Assembly: GCA_014361295.1 (NCBI GenBank)
Contig: JACIVX010000001.1
Span: forward strand, 1,024,293 to 1,088,292
Length of the DNA stretch: 64,000 bases
Reading direction: 5' to 3'
Source of the DNA: Methanomassiliicoccales archaeon
Lineage (GTDB): Archaea; Thermoplasmatota; Thermoplasmata; Methanomassiliicoccales; JACIVX01
Within the stretch, counting starts at the first letter, position 1, and each line of letters opens with the position of its first letter. The translations under genes and the position numbers were made by a program. The notes beneath the pieces are model-generated. The model was not told where the DNA came from and made no database searches. It saw only the letters and a program-made list of their open reading frames with translations. Shown piece after piece: positions 45,282 to 54,408 of this stretch.

Positions 45282-46889
45282 TCAGAAAATCATGTATTCC
45301 TTCGGCTTCAGCTTACTTAATGCAATAAACCTGACCTCGTGGAATTCCCCGAGTTGTTTGATCTCGTTGAGGATCTCCGCTGGCACTGGATCATCGACTG
45401 TGAGCAACATGAGTGCCCGACCCCCTCTGCTCTCGCGCCCGACGCCCATCCTCGCAATATTAATTCCCCTGCTGCCAAGAATCGTGCCGACCTTCCCGAT
45501 TACACCAGGAACATCGCTATGCGTGGTCATGATGAAATCACCCTCTAGCGGAAGGTCGACATCGAACGCGTCAATACCTAGGAGCCTCGGTTCATTCGTC
45601 GGAAATGTAGTACCACGCACTTCCCGTTTGACGCCGTCCGAATGAATCCTCACACTGATTGTGTTGAAATACTGGGATGTTTCTTCCACTCTCGACTCGA
45701 TGACCTGGATACCTTTCTCTTTCGCAATCACCTGCGCGTTAATGATATTCGTGTTTTCGCCGGTGATATTCGATAGAACGCCGATCAATGCAGAGATCGT
45801 CAACATTTTCGTATCAAGTGTTGCGAGTTCGCCTGAGTACGAGACTTCAATTCTTCTTATTGGCCCGTCAACCAGCTGGAATGCGAATGCGCCGAGTTTC
45901 TCTGCAACAGAGATGAATGGGATGACCTTCTGGTCGAGTCGACCAATTGGCGCGTTGACGGCATTCGTGATCTTGTGTTCCGTTAAAAAGAGCTTCACAT
46001 GCTCCGCCATTTCGAGTGAAACTCTTTCTTGCGCCTCCCTTGTTGACGCTCCAAGATGTGGTGTCGTGACGATATTTGGCAATTCAAGAAGTTTTGAACC
46101 GATCGGCGGCTCCTTCTCGAAGACATCGAGTGCCGCACCAGCGATCCTCTTCGTTTTCAGCGCTTCATAAAGAGCTTCCTCGTCGACAATACCCCCTCTT
46201 GCGCAGTTGACGAGCAGCGCTGTCGGTTTCATCAGATTGATCTGATCCTTGCCGATCAGATGATAAGTTGACGGCGTCAATGGTGCATGGATCGTCACGA
46301 TATCGGCTTCTTCAAGCGCTTTCTCGAGCGGTAATAGCCGAACGCCAACCTTCACCGCGGTTTCAGGTGAGATGAAGGGATCATATCCGATCAATCTCAT
46401 CTGGAATGCCTTCGCGCGCTTCGCAACCTCCGCTCCGACCCGACCAAGGCCAATAATCGCCAGAGTCTTTCCACTGAGCTCAATGCCCGTGAACTTGCTC
46501 CTCTCCCATTTTCCGCTCTTCAACGAGGCGTCGGCCCACACGATATTTCTCGCGAGTACCAGAATCATTGCCATTGTGTGTTCAGCTGCCGAGATGATGT
46601 TGGCGGACGGGGTATTCATGACAAGAATGCCTTTCATTGTCGCGTACTCAACATCGACATTATCGACACCGACACCCGCACGACCGATAACTTTGAGATT
46701 CTTGCCCGCATCGATTACATCCCTTGTGATCTTAGTGCCGCTTCTGATAATGATACCATCATATTCATGTATGATTTTAATCAGCTCTTCGTGGCTGATA
46801 TTCGGTCTAATATCGACCTCTACACTTGAATCTCGGCGCAGTATTTCAAGCCCCTCTTTCGAAATCTCATCCGTAACGAGTATCTTCAT
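45282..46889 (-). CDS. serA: D-3-phosphoglycerate dehydrogenase
   Basis: The 535-residue protein has the catalytic domain with IIRSGTKITRDV, the NAD loop IIGLGRVGAEVAKRA, CARGGIVDEEAL and HLGASTREAQ. These are followed by an intervening domain and a C-terminal ACT domain (TTHSDVPGVIGKVGTILGSRGINI), where serine usually inhibits. It begins with a four-base overlap (46886-46889) with serC, making a serine operon. Confidence 0.95.
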   Translation of the reverse strand: MKILVTDEISKEGLEILRRDSSVEVDIRPNISHEELIKIIHEYDGIIIRSGTKITRDVIDAGKNLKVIGRAGVGVDNVDVEYATMKGILVMNTPSANIISAAEHTMAMILVLARNIVWADASLKSGKWERSKFTGIELSGKTLAIIGLGRVGAEVAKRAKAFQMRLIGYDPFISPETAVKVGVRLLPLEKALEEADIVTIHAPLTPSTYHLIGKDQINLMKPTALLVNCARGGIVDEEALYEALKTKRIAGAALDVFEKEPPIGSKLLELPNIVTTPHLGASTREAQERVSLEMAEHVKLFLTEHKITNAVNAPIGRLDQKVIPFISVAEKLGAFAFQLVDGPIRRIEVSYSGELATLDTKMLTISALIGVLSNITGENTNIINAQVIAKEKGIQVIESRVEETSQYFNTISVRIHSDGVKREVRGTTFPTNEPRLLGIDAFDVDLPLEGDFIMTTHSDVPGVIGKVGTILGSRGINIARMGVGRESRGGRALMLLTVDDPVPAEILNEIKQLGEFHEVRFIALSKLKPKEYMIF

Positions 46890-47950
46890 GTCAACGCCTC
46901 CAGTACTTCATCCATCGCTTTCAGAAGTTCCTCAATTTCCTTTACAGTAAGATCACCCATGTGTCCGATCCGGAAAGTTGAATCTTTGATTTTCCCATAG
47001 CCAGGCGAGATCTCGAAACCTTTCTTCTTGAGTTCCTCCTGCAATTGATCGAATTTAACATTTCCCTTTGAGATCACGGTGATCGTGTCCGATCTGTATC
47101 CCTCCTCAGCGAAAAGAGAGAGCCGCTTCGCAGCCCATGACCTCACGGCCTCTGCCATCGCCTTGTGTCGCTCATATCTCTGTTTCATCCCTTCCCTCAG
47201 AATTCTTTCAAGCTGGAAATCAAGAGCGTACATTAAAGAAATCGGCGGAGTCGTGACGGGCAAATTCTTGTCAGCAAACTTTTTCATTTCCAGTAAATCG
47301 AAATAGTAACCCCTGTTCTCCACGCTTCTTGCCTTTTCCAGCAACCTCTCGCTCACGCAGATTATGGCAAGGCCAGGCGGAAGTGCGAGTGCTTTCTGCG
47401 TCCCGAACACAATCGCATCCGCGTCGAGAGACCTCAATTTGAGATCGATACCAAACGCGGCGGTCACCGCATCGATAAAAATGAGAGGATCACATTTCGA
47501 GCGAATCGCATTAATGATTTCATCAAGGGGGTTGAAAACGCCAGTTGAGCTTTCATTGGCAACGATAGTCACCGCCTCGACGTCCTCTTGCAGAGTGTTT
47601 CCCACATAATCGCCTCTGGTCGCTTTACCCCAAGGTATCTCAATTTTCTGCACCGTTTTCCCATTTAATGAGCCGATCGATTGCCAGCGTTCCCCAAAGG
47701 CACCGTTTGATATGCCAGCCATCTTCTTGCTAACACCGCACCTCACACATGATTCGAGAAGACCGGTCGATGACGATGGCGCTATTAATACATCCATATC
47801 CACATCCAGCGCCTTGCGAATCTTCTCAACGATGCTTTCCTGAAGATGTTCGTAATCCTTACCTCGATGCACAATCATTGGCTTTGTCATCGCTTCCAGA
47901 ACTTCTCGTCGAACCTCGACAGGGCCTACAGTAAACAACTTACGATACAC
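46886..47950 (-). CDS. serC: Class V aminotransferase, probable phosphoserine aminotransferase
   Basis: From GTG 47950 the protein has 354 residues: KLFTVGPVEVRREV, APSSSTGLLE, VANESSTGV, FIDAVTAAFG and the Lys in FGTQKALALPPG, with a class V fold near serine-pyruvate aminotransferases. Linked to serA, it is best read as the archaeal phosphohydroxypyruvate aminotransferase. GTG 47956 is possible but lies within the G-run (47956-47961) that makes a better ribosome site for GTG 47950. Confidence 0.85.
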   Translation of the reverse strand: MYRKLFTVGPVEVRREVLEAMTKPMIVHRGKDYEHLQESIVEKIRKALDVDMDVLIAPSSSTGLLESCVRCGVSKKMAGISNGAFGERWQSIGSLNGKTVQKIEIPWGKATRGDYVGNTLQEDVEAVTIVANESSTGVFNPLDEIINAIRSKCDPLIFIDAVTAAFGIDLKLRSLDADAIVFGTQKALALPPGLAIICVSERLLEKARSVENRGYYFDLLEMKKFADKNLPVTTPPISLMYALDFQLERILREGMKQRYERHKAMAEAVRSWAAKRLSLFAEEGYRSDTITVISKGNVKFDQLQEELKKKGFEISPGYGKIKDSTFRIGHMGDLTVKEIEELLKAMDEVLEALT

Positions 47951-47980
47951 GGACACCCCCCAGAATTCTCCGCACGACGC

Positions 47981-48172
47981 TCAGGACCGCACGGGGAAAG
48001 CGGAGGGCATCCGTGATGCTCCTCCACATCCACATCCCGATCCAGAGCTGATCGACCAGCAACCGCAAGAATTCATTCGAAAACTCAAAATCCCCATGCT
48101 TGGCGAGTCTCTGCTGCGCGCTGTCGAGATCAAGTCGATTCTTGAAATGCCAAGCATGACACTTAATAACAT
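47981..48172 (-). CDS. Possible Ser/Gly/Cys-rich leader peptide of serC-serA
   Basis: A 63-codon frame with ATG 48172 about 28-30 bases after a TATA box, hence at the expected leaderless start. It contains 15 Ser, 8 Gly and 4 Cys; a cluster reading NSCGCWSISSGSGCGCGGAS lies just before the hairpin at 48002-48025. It ends 25-30 bases before serC. The amino acids are products of the serine pathway. Ser-rich readings also occur by chance in shadow frames of this genome, so the call is tentative. Confidence 0.3.
   Translation of the reverse strand: MLLSVMLGISRIDLISTARSRDSPSMGILSFRMNSCGCWSISSGSGCGCGGASRMPSAFPVRS
48002..48025 (-). promoter_or_regulatory. Strong hairpin in the serC leader
   Basis: Read on the minus strand, GGAGG-A-GCATC (48025-48015) pairs with GATGC-CCTCC (48011-48002): ten base pairs, one bulge, a 3-base loop. 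Part of its 3' arm (CTCCGC, 48005-48000) can instead pair with GCGGAG (47973-47968), close to the serC ribosome site. Confidence 0.55.
48095..48158 (-). promoter_or_regulatory. Ten-bp stem closing a three-way junction, serC leader
   Basis: CATGCTTGGC (48095-48104) and GCCAAGCATG (48149-48158) form a perfect 10-bp stem. Inside are TCAAG/CTTGA (48130-48145) and TCTC/GAGA (48108-48129). It begins within about 20 bases of the predicted transcription start of the serC unit. Confidence 0.55.
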
Positions 48173-48197
48173 TGCGATGCCTGTATGGAAAATGTCC

Positions 48198-48207
48198 TGA
48201 TATAAAA
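48198..48207 (-). promoter_or_regulatory. TATA box of the serC-serA unit
   Basis: TTTTATATCA on the minus strand predicts transcription from about 48176. The reverse orientation (TATAAAA) could also serve the plus-strand dehydrogenase 240 bases away. Confidence 0.5.
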
Positions 48208-48448
48208 CTTACTGTAAGGAATTGGTCATTGAAGGGGATAATTCAGAGATACAGTTGATGAGCAAAGCGCCATCAAATGTTCCAAACAGGTTGGATAACA
48301 TTTGATCACAAATGAGATCGATCGAATTGGATATGGGGAATAAAATTAACTGAACAAACACACGATCCCACCAGGCTTTGAGAATAGTATTGCATTGACC
48401 AGCAATTGTAGAAGGTTATTATAGCTGCTGAGTGAATTCGGAAGCTAA
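48208..48448. other. AT-rich region before the UDP-sugar dehydrogenase
   Basis: About 240 bases without a gene; it probably contains the promoter of the dehydrogenase. With the structured leader it separates serC from that gene. Confidence 0.45.
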
Positions 48449-49747
48449 ATGAGTGCAAGAAGGATTTGCGTCGTCGGGTTGGGCTACGTTGGCCTACCAT
48501 TGGCATGCTTGTTCGCTGATAGAGGGTACGAAACAATCGGATTGGAAAAGGATCGGAAAAAAGTAGAATTAATCAATCAAGGCATTTGTCCGTTACGAGG
48601 AAAAGAGCCTGGTTTAAAGGAGATTCTTTTGAATGTTGTCAAGAAGGGAAAACTGATCGCAACATCTGATCCAGAGATTTGCTCACAGGCCGATGCCATC
48701 TTCATTTGCGTGGATGCTCCAATAAACGAACTCCAGAAACCCATTTTGACATTTCTCGAAAGTGCAGTGACGGAAGTAGGGAAAAGACTGAGAAAAGGTA
48801 CGCTAGTTGCGGTGGAGTCGACGCTTCCTCCTGGAACGATGGATAATTTCGTGATTCCGCTTCTTGAAAGCGTTAGCGGGCTGCGGGCAGGCAATGATTT
48901 CCACGTCGTTTATTCCCCAGAAAGAATTCTGCCCGGCAATGTTGTAGAGAGTTTGAAGAAGAATGCAAGAATTATTGGTTACCATGATGATAAGTCGCTC
49001 TCACTGGCCCGCGAAATTTATTCGGCGATCATCGAGGCTCCAATTTATCAGACAGATATCCTCACGGCTGAAATCGTCAAGACTGTCGAGAACGCCTATA
49101 GAGATGTCCAGATAGCGTTCGCGAATGAGGTTGCACTGGCCTGTGAAGAGCTCGGAGCAGATGTTTTTGAGGTAAGAAGACTTGTCAACACCTCACCTTT
49201 CAGGGATATGCATTTGCCCGGATCTGGAGTCGGTGGCCACTGCCTAACTAAAGATCCGTGGCTATTCGCGAGTTCAATCACTCGCCGATCGCTTCCGTTG
49301 ATTTCGACTGCGAGGGCGATCAACGATTCAATGCCGAAACATCTCGCCGCGCTGGCGATCGAGGCGCTCTGCGAAGCTGGAATAGAGATATCGAAATCGA
49401 AAATATCGGTACTCGGTCTCGCTTTCAGGAAAGATATTGGAGACACGAGAAATTCCCCCGCGCTCGTTGTGATCGACATACTTCGTAAAGATACAAAAAT
49501 CATTGTCCACGATCCTTACGCCGAACCGCCGATCGATATCGCATTTACGAGGGACATCAACGAAGCACTAAGAGATTCAGACTGTGCCATCTTTGTCACA
49601 GATCATAGCGATTATTACACGATCGATCTGCAAGAATTGGCCAAGCTCATGCGCACAAAGATTATCGTGGATGGGCGCAATCTGTTCGATGCGAAGAAAT
49701 GTAGAGAAGAAGGTTTCATCTATCGAGGAATCGGCAAGGGTCGGTGA
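48449..49747 (+). CDS. UDP-N-acetyl-hexosamine 6-dehydrogenase (WecC/WbpA-like)
   Basis: The 432-residue nucleotide-sugar dehydrogenase starts RICVVGLGYVGLPLACLFADRGY and has the catalytic Cys in SGVGGHCLTKDPW and a C-terminal KISVLGLAFRKDIGDTRNSP. Features fit the UDP-ManNAc/UDP-GlcNAc branch rather than UDP-glucose. It would supply hexuronic acids to the glycan genes at 34-37 kb and 44 kb. Confidence 0.92.
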   Translation: MSARRICVVGLGYVGLPLACLFADRGYETIGLEKDRKKVELINQGICPLRGKEPGLKEILLNVVKKGKLIATSDPEICSQADAIFICVDAPINELQKPILTFLESAVTEVGKRLRKGTLVAVESTLPPGTMDNFVIPLLESVSGLRAGNDFHVVYSPERILPGNVVESLKKNARIIGYHDDKSLSLAREIYSAIIEAPIYQTDILTAEIVKTVENAYRDVQIAFANEVALACEELGADVFEVRRLVNTSPFRDMHLPGSGVGGHCLTKDPWLFASSITRRSLPLISTARAINDSMPKHLAALAIEALCEAGIEISKSKISVLGLAFRKDIGDTRNSPALVVIDILRKDTKIIVHDPYAEPPIDIAFTRDINEALRDSDCAIFVTDHSDYYTIDLQELAKLMRTKIIVDGRNLFDAKKCREEGFIYRGIGKGR

Positions 49748-50776
49748 TCAGTAGATCGATTCGACGATCCCGATCGCCTCATCAACATCCTCTTCCGTAA
49801 TACCATAATGAGTGACGAATCGTACAATGGTGCCGCCGAAATCGGCGGCAAGCAATCCCTTTTCCTTCGCTTTCATGACGAATTCCGCTGATGTCATGTT
49901 TAAGGATGAGACATCAAGCAGCACGATGTTCGTCTGAACCCTTTTCATGTCGACCTTCAATGAGCCAATCTGATTAAGTCCTCTGGCCAATTTTTTTGCG
50001 TTATCATGGTCTTCTTTCAAGCGGTCAACCATCTTCGTCAGAGCGATGATGCCTGGTGCGGCAAGTACACCAGCTTGCCGCATCCCGCCGCCGAGCATCT
50101 TCCTCACTTTCCTTGCCTTCTCAATGAATTCTTTGTTCCCTACAAGTACTGATCCAACGGGTGCACAAAGACCTTTGGACAGGCAAAAACTGATGCTGTC
50201 AACGTGCCTAGCATACTCCTTTACATCAACACCTAAGGCAACGGCGGCGTTGAAGATCCGTGCGCCATCGATATGCACTTTCATTCCAAAATCGTGCGCC
50301 ACGCTGGCGACCGATTTCACCTCGTCGGGTTTCCATACTGTTCCGCCTGCCCTGTTATGCGTGTTCTCGATCTCAACAAGCGTTGAGGGTGGAAAATGCA
50401 GATCATTTCCACGTAAGGCAGCATGAACGTCTTCGCCAGTGAAAACTCCATATTTTCCTCTGATTAAACGAGGAATAACGCCAGCAATCGCCGACATTCC
50501 GCCGACTTCATAATAGTAAATATGCGCTTCGGACTCAACAAGCATTTCATCGCCGCGATGGCAGTGAGTCATCACAGCGATGAGGTTACTCTGCGTGCCA
50601 CTGGGCGTAAACAACGCTGCCTCCATGCCGAATTTCTCAGCTGCGAGCTGCTCTAATCTGTTGACGGTTGGATCTTCCCTCGTAACATCGTCGCCGAGCT
50701 CAGCATCGAGAATACTCAAAAGCATTTCTTTTGTCGGAAGCGTTACCGTATCGCTTCGCAAATCAATGATTCGCAT
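49748..50776 (-). CDS. Threonine aldolase (beta-eliminating lyase family)
   Basis: The 342-residue PLP enzyme has DLRSDTVTLPTKEM, PSGTQSNLIAV, VEIENTHNRAGGTVW, HIDGARIFNAAVALG and the Lys in SFCLSKGLCAPVGS, typical of low-specificity L-threonine aldolases. It yields glycine from threonine, relevant to the serine/glycine genes nearby. It is convergent with the dehydrogenase. Confidence 0.93.
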   Translation of the reverse strand: MRIIDLRSDTVTLPTKEMLLSILDAELGDDVTREDPTVNRLEQLAAEKFGMEAALFTPSGTQSNLIAVMTHCHRGDEMLVESEAHIYYYEVGGMSAIAGVIPRLIRGKYGVFTGEDVHAALRGNDLHFPPSTLVEIENTHNRAGGTVWKPDEVKSVASVAHDFGMKVHIDGARIFNAAVALGVDVKEYARHVDSISFCLSKGLCAPVGSVLVGNKEFIEKARKVRKMLGGGMRQAGVLAAPGIIALTKMVDRLKEDHDNAKKLARGLNQIGSLKVDMKRVQTNIVLLDVSSLNMTSAEFVMKAKEKGLLAADFGGTIVRFVTHYGITEEDVDEAIGIVESIY

Positions 50777-50855
50777 GCTTTCACAACCCCAAGTACGATA
50801 AGTTCATTAAGAAATCTTTCGAACGAATCTGTGACTTGATGATCTTCTGCGTCCC

Positions 50856-51836
50856 TCAATGAGCGATCTCGATCTTTCTTTTTTCCCTGACGGATCGAAT
50901 TGCAGCTTCGCATACCTTCAGATCCATAATAGCATCCTGCACTGTTACCTTCGGCTTCCCCGAAGACTTAACCGCTGCGAGAAAATCTTCTAGTTCCCTT
51001 TTTAGTGGCTCTTCCTTTTTCAGAGAGAGTCGGCGCACGTCAAATTCTAGCGGCACTTGAAAGAGGTTACCCGGATCAATTTCCCTGATTTCTGACGATG
51101 AGACCTCGAGCATTTGATCGATGTAATCGAGTTGAACATATCCTTTGCTGCAGGTCATTGACACTTTTCTCACTTTCATCGGTGTAAGCCAGTTTGTTTC
51201 TACATGGCCTGTCACTCCGCACTCGAGTTCAAGTAGAAGATTCGCGTAATCCTCGAATCTATCATTCGCGAATTTACCCCCCATGCCAAAAACCCCAATG
51301 ATTTCAGAGGAAGTGATGTACCTGATTACATCAATGTCATGGATCGCCAAATCCATGATGACCCCGACGTCCCTTATTCTTGAGGGAAATGAGGAAACCC
51401 TCCTCGAAGATATCGATATGAGCTTTCCAAATCTGCCGACCTCAAGCGCTTCCTTCGCCGCAGAAACCACGGGGTTAAATCTTTCAACGAATCCACCAGC
51501 GAGGACGACACCTTGTTTTTCGGCTTCATTTGCTAGCAAACTCGCTTTTCTTGAATCCCCTGTGAACGGTTTTTCCAATAACACAGACTTACCCGCTTTT
51601 AACGCCATGAGCGCCGAGTCAAAGTGATCGGCCGTTGGTGTACAGATGCTCAATGCCTCGACCTTCCGAATCAAATCTTCTGTTTTCTCAAACACCTGAG
51701 TTCCAAAGCGACGCGCAACAGCGCGTGAATGATCGATATCGACGTCGTAAATTCCGACAAGATCTGAAATCTCTGAATAGATCCGTACGTGATTTTGACC
51801 CATGTATCCGACGCCGATAACACCGGTCCGGATCAT
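50856..51836 (-). CDS. Gfo/Idh/MocA oxidoreductase
   Basis: The 326-residue protein starts MIRTGVIGVGYMGQNHVRIYSE and has LLEKPFTGDSRKASLLANEA and the C-terminal TNWLTPMKVRKVSMTCSKGY. It is a paralogue of the WbpB-like gene at 35162-36115 but has a different C-terminal half. It may act on a nucleotide sugar of the same pathway or on a free polyol. Confidence 0.85.
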   Translation of the reverse strand: MIRTGVIGVGYMGQNHVRIYSEISDLVGIYDVDIDHSRAVARRFGTQVFEKTEDLIRKVEALSICTPTADHFDSALMALKAGKSVLLEKPFTGDSRKASLLANEAEKQGVVLAGGFVERFNPVVSAAKEALEVGRFGKLISISSRRVSSFPSRIRDVGVIMDLAIHDIDVIRYITSSEIIGVFGMGGKFANDRFEDYANLLLELECGVTGHVETNWLTPMKVRKVSMTCSKGYVQLDYIDQMLEVSSSEIREIDPGNLFQVPLEFDVRRLSLKKEEPLKRELEDFLAAVKSSGKPKVTVQDAIMDLKVCEAAIRSVREKRKIEIAH

Positions 51837-51959
51837 GCATCTTCCATCACATTATACAGTATTAAATCCCCGCGATAATAGAAATGAGGAGATAGCAAGT
51901 GAATGCGCAAAAAATATATCAGACAAATGGATAGTTAGTAACCTCATTTAGGTGATCAT

Positions 51960-52145
51960 TTGAAGCGAGGACTTCTTGATATACTTGCGTGTCCAGTTTG
52001 CAAACATCATCCGCTCGAGCTCGATGTAATTGAAGAAAATGAAAAAGAGATCATTCATGGAACTCTGCGATGCCCGAAATGTCAGATAAACTATCAGATT
52101 GAAGACGGCATCCCGAACATGATTCCCCCAGAAAAGAAGTTATGA
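51960..52145 (+). CDS. Trm112-like zinc-ribbon protein
   Basis: The 61-residue protein has two Cys pairs, CPVC (11-14) and CPKC (39-42), within the Trm112/YcaR pattern LDILACPVCKHHPLEL...GIPNMIP. Such proteins activate methyltransferases or bind them. It begins with TTG 51960 behind AGGTGATC (51950-51957). Confidence 0.9.
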   Translation: MKRGLLDILACPVCKHHPLELDVIEENEKEIIHGTLRCPKCQINYQIEDGIPNMIPPEKKL

Positions 52146-52157
52146 AGAAAAAAATGA

Positions 52158-53327
52158 TCAGAGCTTTTCCAGTGCTTCTTTGATTCTTTTCATTCCCTCG
52201 ATGATTGCTTCCCTGCTCGTTGCGAATGATAATCTGATATGTCCCTCACCCGATGGTCCAAACGCAGACCCAGGCGTAACAGCCACATGCGCCTTTTCTA
52301 GGAGGTACGCCGCCAGTTCCTCGGATGACATCTTGAAGTCATAAGATGGAAATGCATAGAAAGCTCCCTTAGGCTTCGGCGAGCTCAGTGAGGGGATTTC
52401 GTTCATTAACTTCCAGACAATATCTCTTCTTGCCCTGAACTCATCCACCATCTTCCTGACAGAATCTTGTGGCCCCTTCAACGCCTCGAGCGCCGCCAGT
52501 TGAACGAATGAAGTTGCACATGTCAAGGAGTGAGTTTGCAATTTATTGAGCTCCTTCATGATCTCAGTCGGTGCAATCAGCCATCCAATGCGCCAGCCCG
52601 TCATTGCATAGGTCTTCGAGAAACCGTTGATCGTGATCGTGCGATCGAACATACCATCGAACGATGCGATTGAGTAGTGTGTGCCTTCAAATATGATCTT
52701 CTCGTAGACCTCATCCGCCAGCACAATCAAATCGTGGTCCTTCGCTAAATCGGCGATCCCCCTGAGATCTTCCAAGCTCTGCACGGCGCCACAGGGATTC
52801 GATGGAGAATTGACAAGAACCATTTTTGTCTTGTCCGTGATGAGTTCTGCCATTGCATCTGGAGACATTCGGAAATCGTTTTCCGCCTCAAGAGGCAGAA
52901 ATCTTGGAATTCCGCCGGCGATCCGGACACAGGCCTCGAATGTCCCCCAGGATGGATCAGGAAGAATAACCTCGTCTCCGTCATCGAGAACAGCCAGCAT
53001 GCTCAAAAAGATCGCCTGCTTCGATGGTGTGATCAAAACATGCTTCTCATCGCAAGGGATCCCATTTTCTTTCCTGCTTTTCTCAGCGACTGCTTTCCTT
53101 AATTCGGGAATTCCAGCAGACGGCGTGTAATGCGTAAAATTTTCTTTGAGCGCCCTGATGCATGCGTTGGTGATATTTTCAGGCGTTGGAAAGTCAGGTT
53201 CCCCCATCGAAAATGAAATAATGTCGATGCCTTCCTGTTTGAGCTTGCTCACGATATTTGATATCCTCACTGTGCCGGACTCGGCGACGCGTTTGACGCG
53301 TTGCGAAACCATCAAAGACGGCAACAT
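52158..53327 (-). CDS. Class I aminotransferase (aspartate/aromatic type)
   Basis: The protein of about 389 residues has ISFSMGEPDFPTPENI, TPSKQAIFLSML, VNSPSNPCGAVQS, ADEVYEKIIF and the PLP lysine in GFSKTYAMTGWRIG. It is an AspB/AAT-I enzyme for aspartate, aromatic or branched substrates. The frame runs further upstream, but the conserved N-terminus begins near ATG 53327 or 53312. It is divergent from pdxS. Confidence 0.92.
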   Translation of the reverse strand: MLPSLMVSQRVKRVAESGTVRISNIVSKLKQEGIDIISFSMGEPDFPTPENITNACIRALKENFTHYTPSAGIPELRKAVAEKSRKENGIPCDEKHVLITPSKQAIFLSMLAVLDDGDEVILPDPSWGTFEACVRIAGGIPRFLPLEAENDFRMSPDAMAELITDKTKMVLVNSPSNPCGAVQSLEDLRGIADLAKDHDLIVLADEVYEKIIFEGTHYSIASFDGMFDRTITINGFSKTYAMTGWRIGWLIAPTEIMKELNKLQTHSLTCATSFVQLAALEALKGPQDSVRKMVDEFRARRDIVWKLMNEIPSLSSPKPKGAFYAFPSYDFKMSSEELAAYLLEKAHVAVTPGSAFGPSGEGHIRLSFATSREAIIEGMKRIKEALEKL

Positions 53328-53469
53328 GGTCGAGCTTTTAGTTTTTTTCTCATCCGATAACTGATAACAGAGAGATGAATACGATAGACATGGAATATGA
53401 TACGCAATCCGGCGTGTTTTAGGAAAATGATAAATAATGGTGCACAACTAAAGTGGGTTGGTGAAAGAA

Positions 53470-54378
53470 ATGCCACTGGAACTTGATCTGGCCAAGCTCA
53501 GATGCGGAACCGAACTCCTCAAGAGAGGATTCGCGAAAATGCAGAAGGGCGGCGTTGTGATGGATGTTACAAACGCTGAGCAGGCCGGGATCGCCGAAGA
53601 CGCAGGGGCAGTTGCAGTTATGGCACTGGAGCGAGTCCCTGCTGATATTAGGGCGCAAGGAGGCGTCGCCCGCATGGCCGATCCCAAAAAAATACTGGAA
53701 ATCATGGATGCAGTTACGATCCCAGTCATGGCGAAATGCAGAATAGGGCATTTCGTCGAAGCACAGATACTCGAGGCCCTCGGTGTTGACATGATCGACG
53801 AATCGGAAGTGCTCACCCCCGCTGACCCGTTTTACCATGTTGATAAAAAGAAGTTCACAGTTCCATTTGTTTGCGGGGCGAGGGACCTCGGTGAGGCGCT
53901 CAGACGCATCGACGAGGGCGCAGCGATGATCCGGACGAAGGGCGAAGCCGGTACGGGTAATGTGATTGAGGCGGTCAGACACCAACGAGTGATCATGGGG
54001 AAGATCAGAGAATTGAAAGGAAAAGAAGACGAAGAACTTATGACCGTTGCGAGGGAGATACAGGCACCGTTTTATCTTGTTAAGGAAGTTGCGGAGCTTC
54101 AGCGCCTTCCTGTCGTTAACTTCGCTGCCGGTGGCATCGCGACGCCTGCAGATGCAGCTCTGATGATGCAGCTGGGATCAGATGGTGTCTTCGTTGGATC
54201 TGGTATTTTCAAGTCTGAAAACCCTGAGGAACGGGCAAGGGCGATTGTTGAAGCGGTCACGCACTTTGACGATCCAGCAACACTGGCGGAGATTTCCAAA
54301 GGACTCGGCGAGGCGATGAAGGGCATCGAAATTTCGGCGATAAAACCAGAACAAAGGTTGCAAGAGCGAGGATGGTGA
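53470..54378 (+). CDS. pdxS: Pyridoxal 5'-phosphate synthase, PdxS subunit
   Basis: From ATG 53470, behind GGTGA, the protein has 302 residues: [48 protein letters not shown]-type ([12 protein letters not shown]), EVLTPADP and [11 protein letters not shown]. It makes PLP from ribose 5-phosphate, glyceraldehyde 3-phosphate and ammonia. The glutaminase PdxT is not adjacent. Several PLP enzymes lie nearby. Confidence 0.96.
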   Translation: MPLELDLAKLRCGTELLKRGFAKMQKGGVVMDVTNAEQAGIAEDAGAVAVMALERVPADIRAQGGVARMADPKKILEIMDAVTIPVMAKCRIGHFVEAQILEALGVDMIDESEVLTPADPFYHVDKKKFTVPFVCGARDLGEALRRIDEGAAMIRTKGEAGTGNVIEAVRHQRVIMGKIRELKGKEDEELMTVAREIQAPFYLVKEVAELQRLPVVNFAAGGIATPADAALMMQLGSDGVFVGSGIFKSENPEERARAIVEAVTHFDDPATLAEISKGLGEAMKGIEISAIKPEQRLQERGW

Positions 54379-54408
54379 GTCCAGATTAGATTCACCACGA
54401 TCATAAAC

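Noticed and set aside
47957-48207. RNase P or SRP RNA in the structured region before serC
   Set aside because: Stems are strong, but I could not find the conserved core sequences of either RNA.
53419-53985. 188-codon minus-strand frame over pdxS
   Set aside because: pdxS is unmistakable on the plus strand; the antisense frame has no motifs.
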